Origin: Halichondria panicea
Taxonomy: Eukaryota > Porifera > Demospongiae > Suberitida > Halichondriidae
NCBI RefSeq assembly: GCF_963675165.1
Contig: NC_087378.1
Location: 7,240,073-7,304,072 of the forward strand
Length of the DNA: 64,000 bases
Direction of reading: 5' to 3'
Under the pieces are notes generated by a model. The model searched no databases. It saw only the letters and a program-made list of their open reading frames with translations, and was not told the DNA's origin. Of the stretch, positions 33,001-43,500 are shown piece after piece. The translations under genes were made by a program, and so were the position numbers. Every line of letters starts with the position of its first letter. Within the stretch, counting starts at the first letter, position 1.

Positions 33001-35639
33001 ACGTGCACTGGGTTCACTGGTAGCCATCATCAGCGAGCTCATCGCTGACATCCTTCGATATTTTGTAGTCTATTTAGTGTTCTTCGTACCCTACATGATA
33101 TCAGTGTGGGTGCTGTTCGGAGGAGACCAGTCAGTCGCAGTGGCGGGGAATGAAGACTTGACTATATTATATCGAGTGATTGTGGTCATGTTTAGAATGA
33201 GCCTCATCGATAACTTTCCTTACGAGGTGAGAACGACTGTACTTTGATGCACTATGTAGATGACTTCCTGTCTCGTATCTATATAGTAGCTATGCACTAT
33301 TAAGAGTTGTTTGTATCACTTGCCATACAATTTTAAGGCAATCTCCTGCTGTCTCAATGACTGCAAAGGAATTTACTAGGGGGAGTGTAACCGCACTGTG
33401 TGTATGAGGGTATTAATTACTAGGGGGAGTGTAACCTGTGTAGGAGGGTATCAGTTACTAGGGGGAGTGTAACCTGTGTAGGAGGATATTAATTATTAGT
33501 CTGTCTATGTTGGCACTTCTTTGAAGTCCATTTAATTGTGCTGGTAACCTTTCCTCTGAGCTATAATCCAGCAGTTATATTCTGGAGGTGACCCTATAGC
33601 TAACATTCTGTCAGATCGAGAGTGAGTGTCATAATCATGTGTCTATTGTATTCTTCTGTAGACAATGCGGGACATATCCTGGTCATCACCTTCCTGATCA
33701 TAACAGCTGTGGTGGGACTCAACCTCTTCATTGCCCTGCTCTCTCACACATTTCAGAGGGTGTATGATAATGCTCAGGCTAATGCACTTCTCCAGCAGGT
33801 GTGTACACTGGGTGGAGGGTGGAGGGTATGGTGTGTGTACACTGGGTGGAGGGTAGAGGGTATGGTGTGTGTACACTGGGTGGAGGGTAGAGGGTATGGT
33901 GTGTGTACACTGAGTGGAGGGTGTAGGGTATGGTGTGTGTACACTGAGTGTAGGGTATGGTGTGTGTACAATGGGTGTAGGGTATGGTGTGTGTACACTG
34001 AGTGTAGGGTATGGTGTGTGTACAATGGGTGTAGGGTATGGTGTGTGTACATTGAGTGTACTCTTGGTGGAGGGTGGAGGGTACGTATGGTGGTGGTACA
34101 TGTAGATAAATGGTGGAGGGTGGAGGGTACGTATGGTGGTGGTACATGTAGATAAATGGTGGAGGGTGGAGGGTAGAGGGTGTGGTGTGTACACTGGGTG
34201 GAGGGTATGGTGTGTGTACACTGGGTGGAGGGTGGAGGGTAGAGGGTGTGGTGTGTACACTGATATTGTATTATTTTGTTCTATTCTTCTATTGACTTAG
34301 GCTAAGATCATTCTGCTTCTGGAAGACAAAGTGAGCTCTTGCACCTACCGGAAGTACCTTATCCATGTACAGAACAATTGCAACCCCTACTCATGTTTCT
34401 ATGACGATGACGATGACTCAGAGGAGAGACCTTCCCAACTACAGAAGATCACCCACCAGATACACGTATGACCTCCACACACTAGTAACTGTACGTCAGT
34501 CACGTATTTGATGTAAAAGTACTGTTTATAATTGATTGTTTGGCTTGTTTTATCTGGCAGCATTGCTCAGTATTAGCACAGGTATTAAGCATCTATCAGC
34601 ACTTGAGAGTATTTGCATTTGTATGAGTGAAATGAGGTACATTTACAATGTTAATTAAAAGACTATCATAAGCCATTCCCATACATCTATACAACAATAG
34701 TACACAAATCTATAATAACTTGACACAATGAACATTGTGTACTTCAATTCAATTGTAACATGTACACAGAACATTGTGACTGAGCTGCAGAATGATAGAA
34801 AGGAAATGGAGAGCTGTGGTGGCTTGCACACTCTACGAGATAAACTTGACCAGACAGACTCTAAACTGTCTTAGCTGTCTCTCCAGCTGGATGAGATAAA
34901 AGCCATTCTTTGCACCCTCACTCCACCAGGTAATACTGTGGTTTTCCCTTTCCTTGTACCTAGCTGCCACAATTAACCTTTGAAGACTCCCCCCTAATAC
35001 TGTACCCTTGCACCAGCTGACCTCAACTATTGTGTGTGTGTGTGTGTGTACTGGCAGATCAGACTACTTTCAATACATCTTCTGTTCCTTGTACACGTGG
35101 TGTGCTGCTATGCATGGTGCTCTGGCAATTAAGCAGTGAATTCTCGCCTCATGTTAGTGCTCCATATATATTATATATATAGGCCACATAATCCACCCAC
35201 TTCTCCTTTGCATGCATACGCCTGCTAGTCTTATCATAATTATAGAGAGCATGAATTTGGTAACAAAGCTATACAATTTACAAAGATAATTTTGTTATAA
35301 AGGCAAGTGCATTCATACAGTTGTATCATGCCCATGTATATTCATACAGTTGTATCATGCCCATGTATATTCCATGCAGTGGGGTCGCACCTGTTTTTGA
35401 GCACAACTACGGACCCAAACACCAACGACGCTAATCTGGAGAGCCATCAACTTACTACACCCACTAAACTCCCGGCAAAAACAATTCACCCATTTCCCCG
35501 TCGAATTCAAGTATACCCAAAGAAACTAACTCCACTTGAGTCATTGCAAAGAGACTCACATCCAAACAGTGTAGCTATGAACCCACTACTAGAGTATAGT
35601 TTAAGTTCACCTCTGATGTGGGAAAACACAGTTCAATGA
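30096..35639 (+). CDS. Ankyrin-repeat TRP-like cation channel with two in-frame TAG codons
   Basis: Twelve phase-consistent exons: 30096-30768, 30954-31129, 31292-31414, 31462-31686, 31795-31872, 31942-32186, 32941-33226, 33615-33621 (7 nt), 33662-33798, 34301-34465, 34770-34929, 35380-35639; 844 codons. Start at ATG 30096, after an in-frame stop at 30072. The N-terminus is polar and basic; residues about 95-280 carry ankyrin repeats (TGKTPLHIAAGINHRDMV, KGRTPLYLAAELDRTLV). S1 is YYYTYLGLYFLFLISWSVLI, S2 TYVALLVVILLHIADI, S3-S5 lie in exon 7, then a short pore (LYRVIVVMFRMSLIDNFPYE). S6 is ILVITFLIITAVVGLNLFIALL, followed by SHTFQRVYDNAQANA. TAG codons at 31343-31345 and 34872-34874 interrupt the frame while phase and coding character continue. 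TRPA/TRPV-like; subfamily unsure. May be a null allele, a recent pseudogene, or need recoding. Confidence 0.8.
32780..32935. mobile_element. Inverted-repeat element ending at the TRP exon 7 acceptor
   Basis: Left arm aatagagagctgattgatgt, continuing atttaacagcacaatgc, is matched by its inverse at 32890-32932. The two arms of about 50 bp enclose a loop of about 50 bp. The right arm ends only a few bases before the acceptor at 32940. Confidence 0.75.
33799..34262. repeat. Minisatellite in TRP intron 9
   Basis: Variable units around gtgtgtacactgggtggagg and gtagggtatggt fill the whole intron from donor to near the next acceptor. Open frames on both strands are repeat artefacts. Confidence 0.93.
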
Positions 35640-35832
35640 GTGAATCCAGTGCCTAATAGTCTGAGATCATCAACATAATCTAGGATGTGTGAATCCTGCA
35701 AAGAACAATCACCTACAATCACCTGATTTATTATGATTACACTGATAAGCTAGCTGGTCGTGGCCCATTGCTTAATCATTATTGCCACTTGAAATAAATT
35801 TTCCAAAATTGAGAAATGCTACATGTACACTA
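35640..35832. other. 3' flank of the TRP-like gene
   Basis: 193 bp between the TRP stop codon and the RecQ element; AT-rich, probably 3' UTR. No gene seen. The stretch 36613-36923 between the element and the UGT stop is likewise empty of genes. Confidence 0.5.
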
Positions 35833-36612
35833 GCCTCGATCCCAGGCCGATCCGTCTCCAATTGAACGCTAGGTCGCCTACTAGGCCTGGTATTGATTGT
35901 ATTTGGGCGTGATCTGGGCGTGGTTTTTTAATAAATTGACACTGTGGTACAACAAAAAATGAATCCTCCAACAGTGGTCTTCAAAAACAGCCTCTGGGGC
36001 AGTATACAGCAGGAAATACTTCCCAGAAGACACTTCTTTGGCAGTGGCAACCAAATCTTTGTCGATTCCTTTATTGCTACTGAGGATGGCAGCAGAAACA
36101 CCTCTATTGTTTAGACTCCTGACCTGGTCAATCATGAGTCTCATGATAAGAGATACAAGGGGAGAGACAATTAACAAGAACAACACTTTTGTCAACAGGA
36201 GGAGCCTTGGTCCTACCTAGCTTGTAGTCCATTAAAAAGGGTAGCAACTGATATAGCAGAGAGACTTGCCATACCCCGTTGGGAACCAGCCCTTCCCTCA
36301 AACAGGAGCTTGAGAGCCTGGGCCTGTTCTGCCATGAGAGTGAGGCCATCTTGCTTCAAACAAGATAACGCGTTGCATGCCATAGCTAGCTAGTTATAAA
36401 TTGAGAACATGACACGGAGCTACATTACTGTAAGTTTTACGGGAGTAAAATGCCTCTACGTACACCTTTAGTATTACAGAAAAAAAGCAGGAAACAAAAT
36501 GTGAAGAATCTCTGCTTTAGTTTCCGGTTCCTGCCACGCCCAGATACAATCAATACCAGGCCGTATTTTTCAACTTCGTTCTATTAAAAAAAAATCGGCC
36601 TGGGACCGAGGC
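35833..36612. mobile_element. TIR element carrying a broken RecQ-type helicase, copy 1
   Basis: Ends are gcctcgatcccaggccgat and the inverse of gcctcggtcccaggccgat. Inner inverted blocks share ggcctggtattgattgtat. The identical 13-bp string tacatgtacacta lies directly outside both ends (35820-35832 and 36613-36625). Inside, on the minus strand (about 36350-35880), are RecQ-like pieces: LLPFLMDYKLGRTKAPP, IVSPLVSL, MIDQVRSLNNRGVSAAILSS, GKYFLLYTAPEAV. The Walker A site is lost and the frame is shifted. A degenerate, non-autonomous copy; no transposase seen. Confidence 0.85.
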
Positions 36613-36923
36613 TACATGTACACTAGTTCATAAGTGTGTAGACCAGTGTATACCTACAGAGCCTATCATGTGGTTCCACTGTGTACACGTAGTGGTTGTC
36701 TTACTTACATGCAGTTTCTGTATTAAATAAGTTCAAGTGAGGTGAATCGGTGAAAGGGTTGTACATCATATTGTATTATGACGGTAAAAATTACACATGT
36801 ACATGTATAGAGAATGAAGTATCAAGTCATAATAATGTTACTATAACACACATAGCTGAGAGGTGAAAGATGCATGCTATATAATTATGAGTGAAACAAA
36901 GAAAGAGTTAATAACACAAGAAC

Positions 36924-38627
36924 TTAATCTAACTTAGACTTATAATCTATCGAGAAACATCTTGCCAGTGATTTAGCTACCTGGTACACAAGAAACAATA
37001 ACAAGCAACTAACCACACTCAACACACAGTAAACATCCAAGTTATAATACTGCACCCAACTCCAGTTGTACTTGACATAGGCAGGAGCGAGGTGGCTGTA
37101 ATCCACCATCTCGTAGAATTCAACCAGTTCAGCTGCTCTGTGACTGCCTCCGGAGAAATAGAACATCAGTTGTAGCCTCTGTGCTTGTTCCCTCATGTAT
37201 GTTGTATCAACACTCTTGATTGCTTGAGACATACTCTCGGGAGAAAATGATTTTCCAACAAAAAGTGATTGAAAATAAGTGTATAACGATACACCCACAC
37301 CCGCAGTTTGTATTTTGGCTGACATCTCGTAATGATCGAAACTATATGGTAGACACACAATTGGCAGTGCGTTGTAGAGACTTTCTTGCACACCGTTCAT
37401 ACCACAATGGAGGATAGTTAGGGAAATCGAAGGATGCTTCAGAACCATTTGTTGTGAAACCCACTCGGCAAGATAGAATCGGTTTGGGTCAATATCAATA
37501 TCCTTCAAAATATCGCGATTACTCATTCGCAGTGACCACACGGCATCGTATTTGGTTGCCATAACTCCTTGTACAAGCGATTGTGCCATGTCGCTTGTAA
37601 TGTATCCAGTAGTACCCATACTGATATAGATAACACTTCTGTTTTCCCGTACGTTCAGCCATTTGGATAGGGTTGGGTCTAGATCAGGAGAGGAGCTCAT
37701 TAAAACAGGACCAACGTAGTGGGCAAGAGGACCAATAGTTTTTGGAAAATCGAAACCCAAAACAGACGTAACAATGAGTGGAAAACGCATTCCAGGGTAC
37801 GTTATCAAGTTATCGTTTCCGAGGACAACGCTGAAGTTCTTGTCAAGAGCGCAAACTCCTTCAAAACTAGTTCGAAATTTTAATAAAAATATCGGTTGTA
37901 AAACAGCGTTGAATAAACGTTCTAAGAAAGACAAGTCATCTGTTTGATCTAGTGGGGCCAGGGGAACTGTCCATTGAGGTATCAGTGCAGTGAGGGGGGC
38001 TAAGTATGAGGTGAAGAGGATTGTTTTGATTCCCAGTTTTGAAAAGTAGACGGCAATTGGTAGAGTGTTCATGTCAACGATAATTATGTCATATTGTGAA
38101 ATTCCCATCAATTCCATTTGATCCTTAACTTGTACGTTAGTGGGCGGGATTGCTCCCATGTATCGGGTGAGCAGTTCCATGTTTATGGTGTTGACTGCGA
38201 ATTCTCGAATCAAATTTTCGTAATCTTGCTGCGACATAGTGTCGTAGCCGGCACTGACAAACTTAACACCAACACGTTCGGCCAACTTTGGAAGAATCTT
38301 GGAGCCTTGCATCACAGTAGTGCACAAGGTAACATTGTGGCCTCTCTTTACAAGGGTCTCTCCTAAGCCCATCAAAGGGAAAAGGTGTCCAGGAAAGTAG
38401 GCAGCAGCCATGAGTATATTCAATGGTCTCAACTTGTCCTGCAAAGCTTCAATGCCAGGCGACACCTCTGTTGTATCCAGTCCCGGTGGAACATGATAAC
38501 TGTTAAATCCGTGCACTAAAAGAAGTACATTTAAAACAACGAACGCAACTAGCAGTCTCGAGTACATCTTGGAGGTTTGTAGAGCCGTACTAGCTAGCTG
38601 TAGTTTCTTTAGTAAACTGAAGGGCAC
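36924..38627 (-). CDS. UDP-glycosyltransferase (UGT family), single exon
   Basis: 567 aa, uninterrupted. Start at Met1 or, more likely, Met21, since MYSRLLVAFVVLNVLLLVHG is a typical signal peptide. The N-terminal acceptor half has NILMAAAYFPGHLFPLMGLG. The C-terminal half carries the UDP-sugar binding signature: SVIYISMGTTGY, then AEWVSQQMVLKHPSISLTIL, HCGMNGVQESLYNALPIVCL and PYSFDHYEMSAK. A hydrophobic anchor (CVLSVVSCLLLFLVYQVA) and a short basic cytosolic tail close the protein. Expected topology: ER-lumen enzyme that conjugates sugar from a UDP donor to small lipophilic molecules. The substrate cannot be read from sequence. Being intronless is unusual beside its neighbours but common in expanded UGT clusters. 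Confidence 0.93.
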   Translation of the reverse strand: MPFSLLKKLQLASTALQTSKMYSRLLVAFVVLNVLLLVHGFNSYHVPPGLDTTEVSPGIEALQDKLRPLNILMAAAYFPGHLFPLMGLGETLVKRGHNVTLCTTVMQGSKILPKLAERVGVKFVSAGYDTMSQQDYENLIREFAVNTINMELLTRYMGAIPPTNVQVKDQMELMGISQYDIIIVDMNTLPIAVYFSKLGIKTILFTSYLAPLTALIPQWTVPLAPLDQTDDLSFLERLFNAVLQPIFLLKFRTSFEGVCALDKNFSVVLGNDNLITYPGMRFPLIVTSVLGFDFPKTIGPLAHYVGPVLMSSSPDLDPTLSKWLNVRENRSVIYISMGTTGYITSDMAQSLVQGVMATKYDAVWSLRMSNRDILKDIDIDPNRFYLAEWVSQQMVLKHPSISLTILHCGMNGVQESLYNALPIVCLPYSFDHYEMSAKIQTAGVGVSLYTYFQSLFVGKSFSPESMSQAIKSVDTTYMREQAQRLQLMFYFSGGSHRAAELVEFYEMVDYSHLAPAYVKYNWSWVQYYNLDVYCVLSVVSCLLLFLVYQVAKSLARCFSIDYKSKLD

Positions 38628-38861
38628 GCCAAGGCACGTCTAGGGAGTGGCAAAAGAGAAAATCTCATGATTTCTACGCTCCTAGTGACGTGACGTTGCA
38701 TGCGCATAGTGACAGAACAAGGTCTAGCCCCACCCCTCTTTCCTGAACAGTTTGTCAACAGAGCATGCAAGTGCAAGTGAGAAGAAGGTACGAAAGTTGA
38801 AAGGTAGGTGTGAGCTAACTAGCTAGATTTATTATAAAATTTATGCACTCCTGATTTTAGT
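38628..38861. promoter_or_regulatory. Divergent promoter region, UGT / EndoU
   Basis: 234 bp between opposed start codons. A possible short 5' UTR intron of the EndoU gene lies here (donor near 38803, acceptor tttag at 38860). Confidence 0.4.
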
Positions 38862-40195
38862 ATGGCTCAAAAATATACCCCTCATCAAGAGCTAAGCGAA
38901 ATTTGCACTGAGCTATGGAAGCTGGATGAAAATAGGCTCACACCAGGAAAAGATTACAGCATTAATCTACAAGGAGGTATTTATATCTAGCTGTATTAAG
39001 ATGGTCTCATGATAATAATAGTAATACGGTAGACATACCTTGTTGGTACGTGCAATAAAATGTTAATACTCCAGGGACCAAGAGTTACTGGCGTGATGAC
39101 AAAGCAAAGGAGCCATTGTTTACGAGTGTGAATGACGACGTCTTGAGAAAGCCGACCTTCAGTAGGTTCATTGCTCTGTTGGACAACTATGAGACGAGTA
39201 CTGGATTGAGCGAGACAGTCACACAGGAGGAGGTCAAGGAGAACCAGCTATTCATTGACAGTATCTGTGAGACTAAGGTATTAATTGTATATTTAATAGG
39301 TGTAGGAAAAATATTCTATCTTCTGTACTACCAGGAGTATACACATAAATTATTTATGAACTTGTGGTAACTGTACCTATTGTTCTATTGTGGTGATATC
39401 ATACTAATTTGTGGTATGTGTTTCTAAGGTTACCAGTCCACACTGGCCAAAATGTTCAAACCTATCATAAAAATATGTGATCTTATAAATTACTTTGATC
39501 TCAGGTTATGAAACGAGCTCATGAGTATCTGGTCTCTAAAAGAAAGTCTGAGCGAGACATTTGGAAGTTCAAGCATCAGCTCTACAACCTTTGGTTCAAA
39601 TTGTACCGTCGTACAAGAGGCAGCCGAGCTCTGGATTCGTCCGGTTTTGAGCACGTTTTTGTGGGAGAGACTCGAGACAAAGGTGACGTTATAGGCTTCC
39701 ATAACTGGATTCAGTTCTATCTCCAGGAGAAAGCTGGAAATGTGGACTATCAAGGTTACATCCTTGGGAAGAGGGTAGGTTAAACATGACTTGTATGAAT
39801 TTGTGGTAGCAACGCTATGATGCTATGATGCTATGATACGCCTTCCTTGCCTGGCATCCTATATTGTGTTTGTGGTTCCTTTGTAGCCTGAGCTACGTGA
39901 AAGTTCACATCTTATCACTATCAAGTTCAAATGGAACAGAGAGGTCAGTTAACAATAATTATGATTGTAGATACATGCATCCACATGCACCTTTTCCACC
40001 TTGCAGGTGAAACCGATGGGATCTACATTTGTTGGTACTAGCCCTGAGTTTGAGGTGGCCCTCTACACCATCTGCTTCCTCTGTGCACCAGAAACCACCA
40101 CTGACATCCAGATAGAAGACTATGAGGTGGTGATTACCTGCTACAAACATGGAGCCAACCTAGGAACCTCTTTCCCCAAAGAGGCTGCAGATTAA
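38862..40195 (+). CDS. ENDOU: EndoU (XendoU/PP11) family endoribonuclease
   Basis: Five exons: 38862-38976, 39075-39277, 39505-39774, 39887-39943, 40007-40195; 277 aa. The XendoU domain covers almost the whole protein: LSEICTELWKLDENRLTPGK, then DYLVSKRK-type helix (AHEYLVSKRKSERDIWKF). The catalytic core follows: SSGFEHVFVGE (His), KGDVIGFHNWIQFYLQEK (His) and FKWNREVKPMGSTFVGTSPE (Lys), the triad known from XendoU. The fold cuts RNA at uridylates in a Mn/Ca-dependent way in characterised members. There is no signal peptide and no somatomedin B domain, unlike vertebrate placental ENDOU, so a cytosolic or nuclear form like frog XendoU is likely. Orthology within the family is uncertain. Confidence 0.93.
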
Positions 40196-40571
40196 CGCAC
40201 CACTAATGTACGTATAGAGACAATGAACTGATAGATATACATGTAACAGGTAGTCTTTACCAAAATCAATCTCAATGCAATTGCAAGAATTATTTGCAAA
40301 AATATTCAAGTAACAAGAATTTGAACTGACAAAATTGAAGCATAATTATTTTGTGATAAGTGTTCTGTGTGCTAGTAATAGTTTCTAGATATCGCTGCAC
40401 CTCCATACCTATAAGGGGGGAATGTCATTAGCCACAATGTTCAAACATGAGTACTTAATTAATTTGTTGGCTAACATGGGAGACCACAATAAGCGTTTCA
40501 AAAGGCAAAAGCCTTGTATGGTTTACTTAATCTCACCAATAATTAAGAAAAGCTAGCCTATAATATTCCAC
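40196..40571. other. Convergent 3' gap, EndoU / MAK-type kinase
   Basis: 376 bp, AT-rich. No gene seen; shared 3' UTR space. Confidence 0.5.
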
Positions 40572-43500
40572 TTACTTTGCTGTCCAGTCTGTTCTGCCGT
40601 GTATTCCACCCTTTCTGTGACCAGAAGCCACAGACGAATGATAACCTCCACCAGATAAGGCATTATTAGAAGCCCTAGGTGGTGGTTTCCATGACACTTC
40701 CCCTCTCCCTAGCCCAGTAGTAGAGCTCTTTTTCCAGGGCTCATATTTGGTTTTATTGTCAGCATCCAGGCTGGGTAGTTGGTGACGATGGGCTGACACT
40801 CGTGGTGGTCGGGTTTGTTCTGAGAGTGGGGTGGACAAGTTATGATAACACAAACCTACAAGTTTCACTGTGTGTATAATAACATGTGCTCCTCTGATAA
40901 TAGTCGTGGTGGCGGTGTTTGGACATTTTGACTGCATCTGATTGCAATTACACACATGAATACGATTATTCACTCCACCGTTGGGGGTATGTTATAGTTA
41001 TAACACGGGCACAAGGGATGTATGGAATATATTGCACTGAAGCACGAGGGCGCCAGCCCCGAGGGATGAGTGCAATATATGCCATGCAGCCCGAGTGCAC
41101 GTGTTATAACTAGTTTATATCCCGAGGGCATAGCAACATAACACTGTCCTAGTAACACAATATATATAAACAGCACAAAAAAAGACAGAAACAACTCTAG
41201 ACACAGCTCCATCTCTTCTCTCTTCTAGACGCCAGTATCTGCAGCGTATAAGATTGGCATGACCGACGAATGGCTTGACACAAAATTGTTGGAGTTTTAA
41301 CTGAAATCTGCAAAACAGCCCCACCCCACTTCTGGTGCTGCAAAACAGCCCCGCCCCACTTACTGCTGCAAAGAAACAGCCCCACCCCACTACTCAGTGA
41401 ATACTAGCTGCTGGTCTATGCTCGGCCTCATAACCAAACCAAGAAAGCTCGCTTCTACACTGCTGCAAAACAGCTCATGCCCCCAGCAAAAAGAGCCACT
41501 TCTAGTGCTACGGTGAAGCAGAATTGACATGCATCACGATGTCGAGGACTAGGTCGATCTAGGAACACAGAATCTTCCACAAAATAAATCTTGGACAATT
41601 TTAAAACCTGTACGGTTGCAAGAAGAAACTCCAGCAGTGCTGAACATTCATTCCTGCATGGCTGGACATACTTTGATACATGTTATTTCTCATGCGTATT
41701 AATTTAATTTAAATTTAATTGTCTGTCTAATTGCCAGAGGGGCGTTTTGCGGTCAGTGCAATATGACTTTGCGGTCAGTGCAATATGACTTTCAGCAGTG
41801 CAATATGCTTCATATTGCACTTGGCAACAACGTAGCAACGGGATATAAGTGTAGAATACCTCTGCTCTGTTGCTGTGGCCATCTAGGTGCACTGCTGCCA
41901 AACCCCAGGCCATGTCCACTGGTCCCTTGTCCACTGCCTCCTCCACTCACTGGGGAGTAGCGGGCCCGGCTCACATAGAACTGGGCCACCTCTGCCTTGT
42001 TGGGTTGGTGTGGCTTGCTTTGAACAGCTCCAGACAGATTACTGTATATATAGAGGGGAAGCAAGCATCACATGTATGTGTGTGGTGACAACAGTAAAAA
42101 ACATGCAGTTGCAAATGATAATTTACCTCAACAGGTACATTTTACATAAGGAATTGTGTTACATTTATAAGCAATAGTGTAGCGCTGCATTCGTTACGAA
42201 AAACTTGATGACTGTTCATAATATTAAGCATAACAGCCATAAGTACAGACATACGTGTACGTAGAACAGGAATGCACCAACATACTGTTGATATAAACAG
42301 CTTTCTGTTTGCATAAACTTGAGCGTGGCTCATGCATGTACAGTACTAGGTGTATCCTTCTTACGTTCTCTTGGAATGAGTAGTATCTTGAATTTCATCA
42401 AGATCGATGCTATCCTTTGTCCCTCGTCGTCCAATGGTGCCCATCGGTGGTTTAGACCTGAGCACTGGGTTGAACGAGGTTCTGTGCTGCTTCCCGTTCA
42501 CTTCCCTCCCCCCTAACGAGGGCAGCACATGTGCTGGAGATTGTTGCTCAAACTTGGACCTCCCAAGCACTTTAGACTTCACATTCTCGATACCAGCACT
42601 GATTTCTGATGAGGTTCGTTTGTGAATCGGCTCATGAATCTGATTAGCAAGGTCCATGTTGATGACGGGTGGTCTCCTCAAGTTGTGGCCATGTTGAGTG
42701 AGTGCTACTGGTTGTGGAGGGTGCACTGTAGTCGTGGACTGTGAGGCAGTGGTTAGAGATTGGCCAACTTGAAAGAACTTGAAACGAAGTGCCTGTATAC
42801 ATATGAAAGTAACATGTGAATTTACCGACTGCTTTGTGCAAAGCAGGTACATAATATGCAAAACAGCAGATTGATAGTACAGAGTTACCCAAACTAGAAC
42901 TAGTAGAGTAAGCTTTCACTCACTTGAGCTGAAGTAGGTCTTTTCTTGGGATTCCACTGTAGCAGCTCTGATATGAGATGAATGCCATCAGCGGAGGCTT
43001 CCTTTATGATACCAGTGAGGCTGGTAAGCACATACAAGGGGAGTTTGCAGTTCATATTCGCAGCCAGCTTCAAACCTTCGGCCCAGATAGTCTGTGCAGG
43101 GGTAAAAGAAGACTTACAATAAACTCAAAATCATAATACATACATGTACATCTGTAGTACATGTAAACACAGCATCTGCACAGCATCACTACACAGCATC
43201 ACTACACAGCATCACTACACAGCATCACTGCACATCATCGCTACACAATGTATGTGCTAACTAAACAAGGGTTTCTTCTGTTATTAGCACAAAATGGATA
43301 CAGCCAATAGTATAGAAAATTGACATAACCTTGTTTCCTTAAAAGGCTTCCATACAGTATAACAGAATTGCTAGAGTTCTATGCAGCCGCAGCATAGCAT
43401 GCTATACACTAAGACGTACCTTGTCTGGTGTGCCTAGTATAGTGCATATTTTGTGGAGTTGATCGAGCTCAGTTTTCCCCGGGAAGAGTGGTCTAAGAGT

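Noticed and set aside
33622-34260. Long ORFs on both strands rich in Tyr/Thr/His or Gly/Val/Cys
   Set aside because: Translation of the TRP intron 9 minisatellite.
30096-35639. Genome-wide TAG reassignment as explanation for the TRP ambers
   Set aside because: HADHB ends at TAG exactly at the conserved C-terminus, and EXOG also ends at TAG, so TAG works as stop here.
35881-36349. RecQ helicase as a host gene
   Set aside because: Only a frame-broken piece inside a TIR element; Walker A is lost.
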